A stretch of DNA of 64,000 bases from Vicinamibacterales bacterium (GCA_958296065.1 CATQHX010000044.1:1-64000), one strand, 5' to 3'; shown: positions 9,245 through 18,445, numbered from the stretch's first letter. Numbers and translations: made by a program. The notes: generated from the sequence alone by a model not told the origin.

Positions 9245-10333
9245 ATGAGGCGGATGAACAGCGCCGCCGGTTCCTTCGCCCGCCGCCTGCTCGCCTGGTG
9301 GGACGTCCACGGCCGCAAGAACCTGCCGTGGCAGCGGGCACGTACCCCGTACCGGGTCTGGGTCGCGGAGATCATGCTGCAGCAGACCCAGGTGCGCACG
9401 GTCGTGCCGTACTTCGAGAAGTTCGTGGCGCGGTTCCCGGACGTGGAGAGCCTGGCCCGGGCCGATCTGGACGAGGTGCTGCACCTGTGGAGCGGGTTGG
9501 GGTACTACGCACGGGCGCGCCGCCTGCATCTGGCGGCCGGCGTCGTCGTCCGCGATCACGGAGGCAGCTTTCCCGCCGCTGCGGCGGACATTCGGCGATT
9601 GCCGGGTGTCGGCCGGTCCACCGCCGCGGCGATCGTCGCGCAGAGCTACGGCCGGAGGGCCGCCATCCTGGATGCCAACGTCAAGCGGGTGCTGGCGCGA
9701 AGACACCGCGTCGCCGGGGCGGTGTCTTCGTCGGCGGTCGCCGACGAGCTCTGGCGCCTGGCCGAATCCCACACACCCGCGGAGCGGGTGGCGGACTACA
9801 CGCAGGCCATCATGGACCTCGGCGCCACGGTGTGCCGCCGGACCCGCCCGCGGTGCGCCGATTGCCCCGTTCGCGCGGACTGTCTGGCGCATGCCGCGGG
9901 CGACCCCGAGCGGTATCCGGGGAAGGCGCCGCGCCGGAAGCGTCGTCTCGAGCGCAGCCGATTCTTCGTGGTGGTCGATCCGGACGGAGCGTGCCTGGTC
10001 GAGCAGCGACCGCCGGGCGGGATCTGGGGCGGCCTGTGGTCGCCCCCGGAGCGCGCCGCCGGCGAGTCGGTGAGCGCGTTCCTGGAGCACGCCGGTATCG
10101 GTGCGGGGGCGGTGGACGAAGTCCGGGAGGCCGGCGTGTTCCGGCATGGGTTCACCCACTACGACCTCGACGTCGAGCCGGTCTACGTGCGCCTGAAGAC
10201 GCGTCCGGCGTCGGTTCGCGAAGGCGCAGGGCGCTGGATCGATCCGGCCGATCACCGGCTGGGGTTCTCGACCGTTGCGGCCAGGCTCGTGGGCGTGACC
10301 ACGCTGTTCGCTACTTCGAAGTCCGGCGCATGA
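9245..10333 (+). CDS. mutY: Adenine DNA glycosylase MutY
   Basis: MutY removes adenine mispaired with 8-oxoguanine. The 362-residue protein has catalytic Glu42 in AEIMLQQTQV, the helix-hairpin-helix LPGVGRSTAAAI (119-130), catalytic Asp143 in ILDANVKRVLAR, and the [4Fe-4S] ligands Cys197, Cys204, Cys207 and Cys213 in the C-x6-C-x2-C-x5-C spacing. A C-terminal NUDIX-like domain (about 230-350; GGIWGGLWSPPE) is the 8-oxoG-recognition module. Length and order are standard. It lies 6 bp after the dehydrogenase gene. Confidence 0.97.
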   Translation: MRRMNSAAGSFARRLLAWWDVHGRKNLPWQRARTPYRVWVAEIMLQQTQVRTVVPYFEKFVARFPDVESLARADLDEVLHLWSGLGYYARARRLHLAAGVVVRDHGGSFPAAAADIRRLPGVGRSTAAAIVAQSYGRRAAILDANVKRVLARRHRVAGAVSSSAVADELWRLAESHTPAERVADYTQAIMDLGATVCRRTRPRCADCPVRADCLAHAAGDPERYPGKAPRRKRRLERSRFFVVVDPDGACLVEQRPPGGIWGGLWSPPERAAGESVSAFLEHAGIGAGAVDEVREAGVFRHGFTHYDLDVEPVYVRLKTRPASVREGAGRWIDPADHRLGFSTVAARLVGVTTLFATSKSGA

Positions 10334-10463
10334 TCGCGTAGCAGGTCCGGGCTGTCGAGCGTAGCCGGAGCATTCGGCGTTCTGCCCGCCATGACAGACA
10401 GGGCGCGGCCCCAGGCAGGCGCAGACCCGGCTGCGCAGCCTGGAACACTACGATTGCCGGCGG

Positions 10464-12548
10464 CTATGGCAAGGCGAAGGCGACCAACTCCGCGATTCTC
10501 TCCTCATCGAGGGCCGCTACGACAAGGTACTGCCGGCCGTCCGCCATGTACGTGATCGGGAACCCGGTGGTCGGTCCCCCCGGAAGCGGAATCTCATGCA
10601 CGACGCCACCCGTCCGCTTGTCGTACGCGCGGAGGATTGGAGCTCCGCGTTGCCCCTCGCCCGCAAACAGCAGGGTGGACGTGGCGAGCAGTCCGGAGCT
10701 TTGCGTGAGAATCCCGGTCTGCGGCACGTCCACGCCCTGAAGGTCCGGATGTTGCCGGATGTACTCCGGCGTCTCGCCGTGCGGGATCTGCCACAGAGTC
10801 TCTCCCGCCGTCAGGTCGATCGCCGTGATGCGGCCGTAGGGCGGCTTCAGCAGGGGCAGGTCACGGACGGTCGGAACCCCCCGGGAAAACGAGATGTGGT
10901 AGCGCACGCCGGTCCCTTCCGTGCCGTCCGTCAAGCCGAACAGCGTCGGCCGCGTCTGCGACGGCACGAAAAGGAGGCCCGCCTCGACATCCACCGCACC
11001 GGCCGGCCAGTTGACGCCGCCACCCGCGCCGGGCAGCCCGAGGGTCCCGAGATTGACGCCCGGCTCGATCAGGGACGGCGGCGTATAGAGTGGCCCGAGC
11101 CGGATTTGCTCCACGATCCGCAGCGCCTCGGCCCGGAGCTCCGGCGTGAAGTCGATCAGGTCGTCCTCGCTGACGCCCTGGCGTTCGAAAGCAGGCGGTT
11201 TGGTGGGAAAGGGCTGCGTCGGAGACGTCCACTCGCCCGGCACGTCCGACTCCGCCACCGCCCGCTCCTCGATCGGCCAGACCGGTTCGCCTGTCTCGCG
11301 GTTGAGCACGTACGCAAACCCCTGCTTCGAGAGTTGCACCAGCGCCTTGATCGGTACACCGTCGACCTCGATGTCCGTGAGGATGGGGGCGGTAGGGATG
11401 TCGTAGTCCCAGAGCTCGTGGTGGGTGAGCTGAAAGTGCCACACCCGCTCCCCGGTCTCCGCGTCCAGTGCCAGGACGGAGTTGCCGAAGAGGTTGTCCC
11501 CCGGCCGATAGCCGCCGTAGTAGTCGTTGGTGGGAGTCTCGGTGGCCACGTAGAACAGGCCGAGCTCCGCGTCCGCCGTTACCGGCGCCCAATGCCCGAC
11601 GTTCCCCGTGTACTTCCAGGAGGCATCGAGGAGCTCCGGATTCTCCTGCACCCAATCGTGGGTGCCGGTTGGCACGTTCCAGAGGGCTTCGTCCGCCTTC
11701 AGCCACGTCTCGACGCCGAATTCTCCCTCCTTGGGGACCGTGTTGAAGCGCCAGAGCATCCGGCCGGAGCGGGTGTCGTACGCCACCACGTCGCCGGGCA
11801 TGTTCATGGGCCAGACCTCGTTGGGAGAGGCCCGGGTGGGAATGCTGCCGGTATGCATCGAGATCGAGGCCACGAGCGCGTTCCCGAGAATCGCCGGCGG
11901 CGACGTGTTGGCCACTCGACCCGCTCGCTCCGCGGCCGGCCGCTCGTTCCAGCGCAGGTCGTCCATCATGTCCACCACGCCGGCCGCGCCGAAGTCCTCC
12001 ACCAGGTTGCCCGTGCGGGCGTCCAGGGCCACCAACTGATAGCTCGGGGTCACCACGAAGATGCGTTCATCCCCCGCCCCGTCCGTCCAGTAGGTCACGC
12101 CGCGCCCGGCGCTGCGCGCGACGGGTTCGATGATGTCGCCCCACCTGCGCTCGTTGTCGCCCGGGCGCCAGTTCCAGAGGGGCTCGCCGGTGGCGGCAGC
12201 GAGGGCGATCACGCTGCGTTGGTTGCCGATGGTCGTATAGAGGACTCCGTTGATCACGATGGGGCTGATCTGCGTCCGGCCGGACGGAGGGGGCGTGCCC
12301 TGGTCCCGCGCACTCCAGCGCCACGCCACCTCCAGGTCTCCGACGTTGCCGGAGTGGATCTCGTCGAGCGGCGAATAGCGGGTAGCGCCCGCGTCCGCCC
12401 CGAACACACCCCATTCCCCGTCGGCGGCGCCGTTCTGAGCGCTCACGCCGACGGTTCCCAGACACGCGGCGGCCGCAACCGCCGCGCAACGGATTGCCGG
12501 GCGCCGACCAGAGAGCGTCTTACACATGGCGGAGAGTAGTTTGCGCAT
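10464..12548 (-). CDS. Periplasmic PQQ-dependent (quinoprotein) dehydrogenase
   Basis: A 694-residue secreted eight-bladed quinoprotein of the alcohol/glucose dehydrogenase type. A signal peptide (about 1-38) ends near VGVSAQ. The mature start GEWGVFGADAGATRYSPLD is the typical first blade. Repeated blade motifs include ALDARTGNLVEDFG and LDAETGERVWHFQ. THHELWDYD contains the Asp position that serves as catalytic base in the family, and SQTRPTLFG and GAILxAYDKRTG-like segments lie near the end. No CxxCH heme motif is present, so electrons must leave to a separate carrier. The ATG at 12548 gives the best signal peptide; the frame opens further upstream and ATG 12527 is possible. The substrate is unknown. 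Confidence 0.93.
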   Translation of the reverse strand: MRKLLSAMCKTLSGRRPAIRCAAVAAAACLGTVGVSAQNGAADGEWGVFGADAGATRYSPLDEIHSGNVGDLEVAWRWSARDQGTPPPSGRTQISPIVINGVLYTTIGNQRSVIALAAATGEPLWNWRPGDNERRWGDIIEPVARSAGRGVTYWTDGAGDERIFVVTPSYQLVALDARTGNLVEDFGAAGVVDMMDDLRWNERPAAERAGRVANTSPPAILGNALVASISMHTGSIPTRASPNEVWPMNMPGDVVAYDTRSGRMLWRFNTVPKEGEFGVETWLKADEALWNVPTGTHDWVQENPELLDASWKYTGNVGHWAPVTADAELGLFYVATETPTNDYYGGYRPGDNLFGNSVLALDAETGERVWHFQLTHHELWDYDIPTAPILTDIEVDGVPIKALVQLSKQGFAYVLNRETGEPVWPIEERAVAESDVPGEWTSPTQPFPTKPPAFERQGVSEDDLIDFTPELRAEALRIVEQIRLGPLYTPPSLIEPGVNLGTLGLPGAGGGVNWPAGAVDVEAGLLFVPSQTRPTLFGLTDGTEGTGVRYHISFSRGVPTVRDLPLLKPPYGRITAIDLTAGETLWQIPHGETPEYIRQHPDLQGVDVPQTGILTQSSGLLATSTLLFAGEGQRGAPILRAYDKRTGGVVHEIPLPGGPTTGFPITYMADGRQYLVVAALDEERIAELVAFALP

Positions 12549-12747
12549 GGCTGTTGACACACCTCCTCGCCGACGCGACAGTCGCCCGGCCGGGGGAACA
12601 TGGCACAATCACTTCAGGACGTCAAACGGCGCGGGCGAGGACGCCGACGAGCAGGTGTCCGTGCCAGGATGCCTGGACGCCGCACGACGTCTGGTGTTGA
12701 CGGCCTGCGCCACGTACCGCCGTTGGAGTCCCGCCTCATCCGGAAAC

Positions 12748-13590
12748 TCAGCGACCGTCTTCCCCGACCAACTGCTGTGCTTCGGCGTGACCCTGTGCGG
12801 CGGCCAGGCGGTACCACCGCGCCGCTTCCACGATGTCCCGGCGCACGCCACGGCCTTCCAGGTACATGACGCCCAGGTTGAACTGCGCCTGAACGTGGCC
12901 CTGCCCGGCCGCAAGGAGGTACCACCTGACCGCTTCTGCGTCGTCCCGCGGCACGCCCTGACCGCGGTCGTACATGAAGCCGAGGTTGATCTGCGCGAAG
13001 TCGTGGCCCTGTTCGGCCGCCCGCCGGAACCAGCGCACGGCCTCCTCGTCGTCGCGCTCCACCCCGCGGCCGTCCCGGTGCATCTCGCCGAGGCTGTTCT
13101 GCGCGAAACCGTGGCCCTGTTCGGCCGCCCGCCGGAACCAGCGCACGGCCTCCTCGTCGTCGCGCTCCACCCCGCGGCCGTCCCGGTACAGGACGCCGAG
13201 GTTGTTCTGCGCGCGGGCGTTGCCCCGCTCCGCCGCCCGGCGGTGCCACGCCACGGCAAGCGCATCGTCCCGCCCTACGCCGCGGCCGGTGCTGTACAGG
13301 AAGCCGAGGGCCGCCTGCCCGGGGGCGTGGCCCTGTTCGGCCGCCCGCCGGAACCACGCCACGGCGGCGGGATAGTCCTGTTCCACGCCGCGGCCGTCCT
13401 CGTACCGGGACCCGAGCTCGGCCTGCGCCCACGCGTCGCCCTGCTCGGCGGCCAGGCGGAGCCGGGCCACACCGAGCTCGGTGACAGCGGGTGCGGCGAC
13501 GTCCGGCCGCGGTACCGTGTCGACGGCGGCCGCGCACCGCGCCAGGACGAGCGCCGACAGCGAAATGACGAGCAACCCCGCGGGTCTCAC
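12748..13590 (-). CDS. Secreted Sel1-like (TPR-type) repeat protein
   Basis: 280 residues from a GTG at 13590 preceded by GGAGGAG nine bases upstream. An export signal (LLVISLSALVLARCAA) is followed by six Sel1 repeats of about 36 residues plus partial end repeats, each with the pattern AQxxLGxxYxDGRGVxxDxxxAVxWxRxAAEQGH. Cys at about residue 19 follows LAR, which is a poor lipobox, so lipidation is doubtful. Sel1 proteins are protein-interaction scaffolds; no enzymatic residues are visible. Two central repeats are identical at DNA level over 77 bp (13003-13079 and 13111-13187), indicating recent unit duplication or conversion. Confidence 0.9.
   Translation of the reverse strand: MRPAGLLVISLSALVLARCAAAVDTVPRPDVAAPAVTELGVARLRLAAEQGDAWAQAELGSRYEDGRGVEQDYPAAVAWFRRAAEQGHAPGQAALGFLYSTGRGVGRDDALAVAWHRRAAERGNARAQNNLGVLYRDGRGVERDDEEAVRWFRRAAEQGHGFAQNSLGEMHRDGRGVERDDEEAVRWFRRAAEQGHDFAQINLGFMYDRGQGVPRDDAEAVRWYLLAAGQGHVQAQFNLGVMYLEGRGVRRDIVEAARWYRLAAAQGHAEAQQLVGEDGR
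13003..13187 (-). repeat. 108-bp direct repeat inside the Sel1 gene
   Basis: Positions 13003-13079 and 13111-13187 are identical for 77 bases with a 108-base period, exactly one 36-codon Sel1 repeat. The identity exceeds what protein conservation requires, so the unit was duplicated or homogenised recently. Confidence 0.85.
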
Positions 13591-13665
13591 CCTGTCGATC
13601 TCCTCCAGCCGGCATCCCGCCCCCCCGATTCGCGATCGCGATCGCCCGGACGGGGTGCCGCGGTG

Positions 13666-13824
13666 CTATGCGGTCGCCGGATGCATGGTCCGTCCGCCGA
13701 CCACCGTGCGCACGACCCCGATGTTCCTGATGTCGTCGGGGTCCGCGTCGTGCGGGTCGCGCTCCAGGATGACGGCCAGCACGACGCCGAGGCCCAGAAA
13801 CTCCTTGCGTGTATATGTCGCCAT
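13666..13824 (-). pseudogene. Amidohydrolase remnant: export start fused in frame to the C-terminal end
   Basis: A 52-codon frame reads MATYTRKEFLGLGVVLA, then VILERDPHDADPDDIRNIG and VVRTVVGGRTMHPATA. The first part looks like the start of a Tat-exported enzyme. The rest matches the very end of Amidohydro_3-type metal-dependent hydrolases, where a phrase like 'ADLVVLxRDPxxxxPxxIRxIxVxxTVVGG' closes the barrel. About 500 residues that should lie between are missing. The clean in-frame join suggests an internal deletion of a real gene (or an assembly collapse). It sits between the Sel1 gene and the plus-strand NHL gene. The sequence is seen directly; the family assignment is from remembered motifs. 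Confidence 0.6.
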
Positions 13825-13910
13825 GCATGCGATTCTATGCCGGCGGCGCGAGACGCAGGGGCGTATAATGCGAGCCTCGATTCCGGTGAGAGTTGGGGGG
13901 AGAAACTGAC

Positions 13911-15116
13911 ATGAAGTCGCGACTGATCGTCTTGGGCGTCGGTACTCTGCTGGCGGCGGTCCTGGTATGGGAGCGCACCGACAGCGTCGAGGTCGGGGCG
14001 CAGGGGGCCGTTCCCAACGCGCCGTTGTTCGAGGTCGACCCGTTCTGGCCGAAGCCGCTGCCGAACAACTGGCTGCTCGGCTCGACCATCGGTGTCGCCG
14101 TCGATTCGGACGACCACGTCTGGATCGTGCACCGCGGCAACCTCGCGCCGAACGAGATCCCGGCGGCGCTCGACCCGCCCTTCGCGGAAGCGTGCTGCCA
14201 CCCGGCGCCCCCCATCCTGGAGTTCGACCAGGAGGGGAACCTCATCCAGCACTGGGGCGGTCCCGGCGAGGGCTTCGACTGGCCCGAGTCCAACCACGGC
14301 GTCTGGGTCGACCACATGAACAACGTGTGGATCGGCGGCAACGGCGGCGACGACTCGCACGCCCTGAAGTTCACGCACAGCGGCGAGTTCCTGCTGCAGA
14401 TCGGCGAGGACGGCCACCCCGAGCCGGACAGCAACTCGACGACGCGCTACTCGCGGGTCGCCAAGGTCACCTTCGATCCCGAGGCCAACGAAGCGTACCT
14501 GGCCGACGGCTACGGCAACCGGCGCGTGGCGGTGGTCGACGGCGACACCGGCGAGCTGAAGCGCTACTGGGGCGCCTACGGCAACCGGCCGAGCGACGAC
14601 GAGCTCCCGCGTTACGACCTGGCCAATGCGCCGGCGCACGGCACGGTCAGCAACGACAAGTCCGGCGACCCGCAGTTCCGCAACCCGGTGCACTGCGCCG
14701 ACCCGACCACTGACGGCCTGGTCTACGCATGCGATCGTCCGGGCAACCGGGTGCAGGTGTTCACCAAGGCGGGCGAGTTCGTCGAGGAGATCTATCTGAT
14801 GACGAAGACGCTCGGCTCCGGCGCGGTCTGGGACATCGCGTTTTCGACCGATCCGGACCAGACCTTCGCCTACGTCGCCGACGGCGTGAACCAGCAGGTG
14901 CACGTGCTGCGCCGCAAGCCGCTGGAGTACCTCTACAGCTTCGGCAGCGGCGGCCGCATGGCCGGGCAGTTCTTCGGCAACCACAGCATCGCGGTCGACT
15001 CGATGGGCAACGTCTATACGACGGAGACCTTCGAGGGCAAGCGCGTGCAGCGGTTCAAGTACACCGGAATGGGCAGTGCTTCCGGCGATACCGGTGTGCC
15101 CTGGCCCGGTGAGTGA
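13911..15116 (+). CDS. Secreted NHL-like / peptidyl-hydroxyglycine-lyase-like beta-propeller
   Basis: 401 residues; the ATG at 13911 follows a strong GGGGGGAG ribosome site. A signal peptide (RLIVLGVGTLLAAVLVW) precedes a six-bladed propeller with NHL-style repeats: GVAVDSDDHVWIVHRG, GVWVDHMNNVWIGGNG, YLADGYGNRRVAVVDGDTG, YACDRPGNRVQVF, YVADGVNQQVHVL and IAVDSMGNVYTTETFEGKR. Similar proteins are often annotated as 6-bladed beta-propeller or peptidyl-alpha-hydroxyglycine alpha-amidating lyase-like, but no catalytic claim is safe. It shares this architecture with the minus-strand protein at 19938. It stands alone on the plus strand and converges with the kinase gene. Confidence 0.85.
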   Translation: MKSRLIVLGVGTLLAAVLVWERTDSVEVGAQGAVPNAPLFEVDPFWPKPLPNNWLLGSTIGVAVDSDDHVWIVHRGNLAPNEIPAALDPPFAEACCHPAPPILEFDQEGNLIQHWGGPGEGFDWPESNHGVWVDHMNNVWIGGNGGDDSHALKFTHSGEFLLQIGEDGHPEPDSNSTTRYSRVAKVTFDPEANEAYLADGYGNRRVAVVDGDTGELKRYWGAYGNRPSDDELPRYDLANAPAHGTVSNDKSGDPQFRNPVHCADPTTDGLVYACDRPGNRVQVFTKAGEFVEEIYLMTKTLGSGAVWDIAFSTDPDQTFAYVADGVNQQVHVLRRKPLEYLYSFGSGGRMAGQFFGNHSIAVDSMGNVYTTETFEGKRVQRFKYTGMGSASGDTGVPWPGE

Positions 15117-15343
15117 CCCGTTCTTCATGGGACGCTCGGCCGCCATCGTGGGCGCCGGGCGTCCCACCTCGACTCCTTCTTCCCTGTTCGGCACGAACGC
15201 CGGCGGCTGCGGACCATTGACAGCCGCGGGTCGAGTCAACGCGCCGGATCGGTCTCCGTGGTCGCGAGCCGGTGCCGGGGCGTTGTCCATCGGCGGGGCG
15301 CGGTCAGCGGCCTGGTGATTCGAGGTCGTCGGGCGGGGCGCCC

Positions 15344-17713
15344 TCATGGGGCGGACGGTGCGGCGATGCGGTAGCCAACCCCGCGTTCGGTCAGGACGTA
15401 GGCAGGCTTGGCCGCATCATCTCCCAGTTTGCGGCGGAGCCTCTTCACCAGGGTCCGCACCACTGTCGAATCGGCGGAGTCGCGCCCGCCCCGCACCTGG
15501 CGCATGAGCGTCTCGGTCGTCAGCACCCGCCCCGCGTTGACCGAGAGCAGGCGGAGGAGTTCGTATTCGCTGGCCGTCAGTCGCACCGGCTGCCCGGCCA
15601 CGGTCACCCTGCGTTGCTCGTAGTGGATGGAGAGGTCTCCCAACGCGAAGCACTCCGGGTCCGCCCGCCGGCGCAGGGCCGCCCGCACTCTTGCCGTCAG
15701 CTCCGTTGGAGAGAAGGGCTTGACGATGTAATCGGCGGCACCGAGCTCCAGGGCCCTGGCGATCGTTTCGTCCCTGCCGTAGGCGGAAATGAAGACTACC
15801 GGCAGGTCGGTCAGTCGGGGGATGCTCTGCATCAACTCGATGCCATCGGTCCCCGGCAGCATCAGGTCCAGCAGGACCAGTTCAGGCCCCTGCGTCTCGA
15901 TCAGGTCCGCTACCTGGCGCGGGTCGCCGGTCGCTACCGGAGCGTAGCCGGCCGGGATGAGCGCGTCCCGCACGTAGCGCAGTGTCTGCGGGTCGTCGTC
16001 GACCAGCAGGATGCGAGGCCGCTTGCGCCCTTCCGCCGGCGAGCGGGAGCGGCGCGCGGCCCTGCCGGTCGCGGCCTCTCCGGCCGCTTCGGCCACCGGT
16101 ATCGTGAACGTGAACCGCGTGCCCTGGTTCAGGCCGCCGCTCTCGGCCCAGATGCGGCCCCCATGTGCCTCCACCAGCCCCTTGCAGATAGCCAGGCCCA
16201 GGCCGTATCCCTTCTCACCGCGGCCCCGGTCGCCGCCGGCAACCCCGGCGTGCTTCCCGAACAGGTGCGGCAACTGCTCCGGCGGTACGCCCTGGCCTTC
16301 GTCGGACACCGAGATCTTGACGTAAACGCCATCCGGCGCCGCTGCGACGCGGATGGGTGACCCATCGGGAGAATGCCTCGATGCGTTGGACAAGAGGTTG
16401 TTCAGGACCTGGACGACGCGCCGCCGGTCGGCCATGACCCGGGGCAGGTCCGGGGGCAGGTCGATGCGGACGGCGTGTCGGCCGCCTCCGCTCAGGAACG
16501 TGTTCCGCGCCTGGTCCACCAGGGCGGCCACCTCCGCCGGCTCCGTAGTGACCGACAGCGTGCCGGTCTCGATGCGTCCCGCATCCAGGAGATCGCTGAC
16601 CAGGCCGAGCATATGGTCGGCCTGGTCGTCGATGATCCGGTGGAACTCGCGCATCTCGGCCGGGTCCGGCTCCGGCGAGGCGCGCAACAGAGCGGTGGCC
16701 GAGCCCTTGATCGAGCTCAACGGGGCTCGCAGCTCGTGGCTCACCATGCCCAGGAACTCGGCCTGCAACCGCTCCAGCTCGTCCAGCGGCGTCAGATCCT
16801 GCATGGTGGCGATCACCGATTCGATCGCACCGTCCGCGGAACGAATCGGCGTGGAGTTGACCAGTACCCTGACGCTGCGGCCGTCGGCGACCGACAGCAC
16901 GATCTGCTCGGCGCGCACGGTCTTGGCGTTACCCAGCTCCTGCACCAGGGGAAACTCTTCAAGCGCGATCTCCCGTCCATCGGCGAACCGGCACGTCAGC
17001 GTTCTCAGCAGAGCCACCGGGGATTGGCCCGGCGTGCGCAGACGGTCGACAGTCCGCCTCGCTTCCTGATTGAACGACACCGGGACTCCGGTCCTGGCGT
17101 CGAGGACCACGACGCCCACCGGCGAGATCTCGATCAGGGTCTCCAGGTCGGACCGGGCCCGCTGCTCGTTCTGGTGCGTGCGTGCGTTGGCGATCGCCGT
17201 TGCCGCCTGTGACGCGAACAGGGCCAGGACCTCTTCGTCCTCACTCGTGAACTCCTGTCCACCTTCCTTGCCGCCCAGGAAGAAGTTGCCGACGTGCTCA
17301 CCCCGGTGACGCATCGGCGTTGCCTGTACGGCTACGGCCTTCGCCGGCAACAGGTCGGCCGCGATTCCGAGCGATCGGACGTAGGCGGGGAAGTCGGGCC
17401 ATCGCACCGCCTCCGGAAGGTCCCGCAGGTGCTCGAAGAGGAGCAGCCCGTCGCGCCAGTTGGCGAGTTGCCTGTGCTGCTCCGGCGTGATTCCGGAGCT
17501 GACGAAGTCCGCTACCTGACCGCCGTCGGCGACGGTCGTTATCACGCCGTACCGGGCGCCGGTCAGGGCACGAGCGCTATCGACAATCTCTCGCAGGACG
17601 GTACTCAGGTCGAGGCTGCCGCTGATGCGCAGGATGGCCTCGCTCAGGCGTGAGATACGGTCTCGTAGCGCCTCGTTCTCCCGCCGTAGTGCGTCGAAAC
17701 TCCTCAAGGGCAC
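15344..17713 (-). CDS. Single-chain two-component regulator: GAF-PAS-HisKA-HATPase-receiver-OmpR winged helix
   Basis: 789 residues, no membrane segment, starting at a GTG at 17713. Order: short N-terminal coiled coil (1-30); GAF sensor (about 30-180); PAS-like domain (about 190-310); HisKA with phosphoacceptor His in FLGMVSHELRAPL; HATPase_c with N-box NNLLSNASRHSP and G-boxes SDEGQGVPPE and GYGLGLAICKGL; Ala/Arg linker; receiver with LVDDDPQ, phospho-Asp in LVLLDLMLPGTDG and Lys in YIVKPFSP; and a C-terminal OmpR/PhoB winged helix (LTASEYELLRLL, VVRTLVKRLRRKLG, YVLTERGVGYRI). Kinase, receiver and DNA-binding effector are therefore one polypeptide, so phosphotransfer can end on the protein that binds DNA. 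The ligand for the GAF domain is unknown. Confidence 0.95.
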   Translation of the reverse strand: MPLRSFDALRRENEALRDRISRLSEAILRISGSLDLSTVLREIVDSARALTGARYGVITTVADGGQVADFVSSGITPEQHRQLANWRDGLLLFEHLRDLPEAVRWPDFPAYVRSLGIAADLLPAKAVAVQATPMRHRGEHVGNFFLGGKEGGQEFTSEDEEVLALFASQAATAIANARTHQNEQRARSDLETLIEISPVGVVVLDARTGVPVSFNQEARRTVDRLRTPGQSPVALLRTLTCRFADGREIALEEFPLVQELGNAKTVRAEQIVLSVADGRSVRVLVNSTPIRSADGAIESVIATMQDLTPLDELERLQAEFLGMVSHELRAPLSSIKGSATALLRASPEPDPAEMREFHRIIDDQADHMLGLVSDLLDAGRIETGTLSVTTEPAEVAALVDQARNTFLSGGGRHAVRIDLPPDLPRVMADRRRVVQVLNNLLSNASRHSPDGSPIRVAAAPDGVYVKISVSDEGQGVPPEQLPHLFGKHAGVAGGDRGRGEKGYGLGLAICKGLVEAHGGRIWAESGGLNQGTRFTFTIPVAEAAGEAATGRAARRSRSPAEGRKRPRILLVDDDPQTLRYVRDALIPAGYAPVATGDPRQVADLIETQGPELVLLDLMLPGTDGIELMQSIPRLTDLPVVFISAYGRDETIARALELGAADYIVKPFSPTELTARVRAALRRRADPECFALGDLSIHYEQRRVTVAGQPVRLTASEYELLRLLSVNAGRVLTTETLMRQVRGGRDSADSTVVRTLVKRLRRKLGDDAAKPAYVLTERGVGYRIAAPSAP

Positions 17714-17985
17714 CCCTGATGGACCAAGGTGGCAGTCACAACGTGCGTGACCGGGTCACGCGTCGAACCGGATGAAGAATCCAGGTGCCAGCCATGAACA
17801 GGGTCAACGATGATACCTCCCGGACGAACACTTTTCTCCCGAAGTCACGAAAGTCACACGGTTACGGCGCGGCCGTGTCACGTCAAGTACACACTGGCCG
17901 TGTATATTGCCGTCACTTGCACGCGGCAGGCGCCCGGGCGGATTGGCCGCTGGCTCGCGAACCGCAGTGCCGCACCGGAAAACAC

Positions 17986-18192
17986 ATGAACCCGCTTCCT
18001 TCGGTTGCCCTGACACAGCGGTTCCTGGCCTTGTGCCGGGATCATGGTTCGCAACGCCTTGCGGTCAGGATGGTCGCCGTGGGCCGGAGCACCGGCGTGC
18101 CGGGCCTGCCGGAAAGCGACGACTGGACGGCGTGGGACGCGGAAGAAATGCGCGCGGCAGTCGAGTACCTCGAGCAGATGCGCATCCGATAG
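17986..18192 (+). CDS. Small hypothetical protein (68 aa)
   Basis: The ATG at 17986 opens 68 codons ending at a TAG that is also the first base of the hairpin repeat at 18191. The product starts MNPLPSVALTQRFLALCRDH and ends with an acidic helix EEMRAAVEYLEQMRIR. It has no signal peptide or membrane segment and I recognise no family. An upstream in-frame extension (to 17785) is not conserved-looking. About 75 bp upstream lies TACAC-N7-GTGTA (17888-17904), a possible operator. It may be a real small gene or chance. Confidence 0.4.
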   Translation: MNPLPSVALTQRFLALCRDHGSQRLAVRMVAVGRSTGVPGLPESDDWTAWDAEEMRAAVEYLEQMRIR

Positions 18193-18295
18193 CGCCCCGA
18201 AACGCCTCGCTGGCTCGGCGTTTCGGCCCATCCCCCCGCTCCACGAGCCTGCGCCGCAGCACTTCGCTTCGCTGCGTTCTGCGGCGCAAGCTCCC
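18191..18295 (+). repeat. 105-bp composite hairpin repeat, copy 3
   Basis: Same length and order as the copies at 6843 and 6948 but with better stems. Hairpin A is a perfect 10-bp inverted repeat (18197-18206 and 18217-18226; CCGAAACGCC / GGCGTTTCGG). Hairpin B is a perfect 10-bp inverted repeat (18250-18259 and 18279-18288; TGCGCCGCAG / CTGCGGCGCA). The left border directly abuts the stop codon of the small gene upstream. Confidence 0.9.
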
Positions 18296-18445
18296 GGTCG
18301 CGCGCGGGAGCCGATGCCCCGGCACCCTGGAACGCGTCGATGGCGCGCTCGAAGGCGTTGAAGGCGCGCTGCCCGGCACCGGACCGCTGCGCGCCGTCGG
18401 CCGCGGCGGCCGGCCGGAGGGGGCTTCCAATCGATATGCCGGCGA

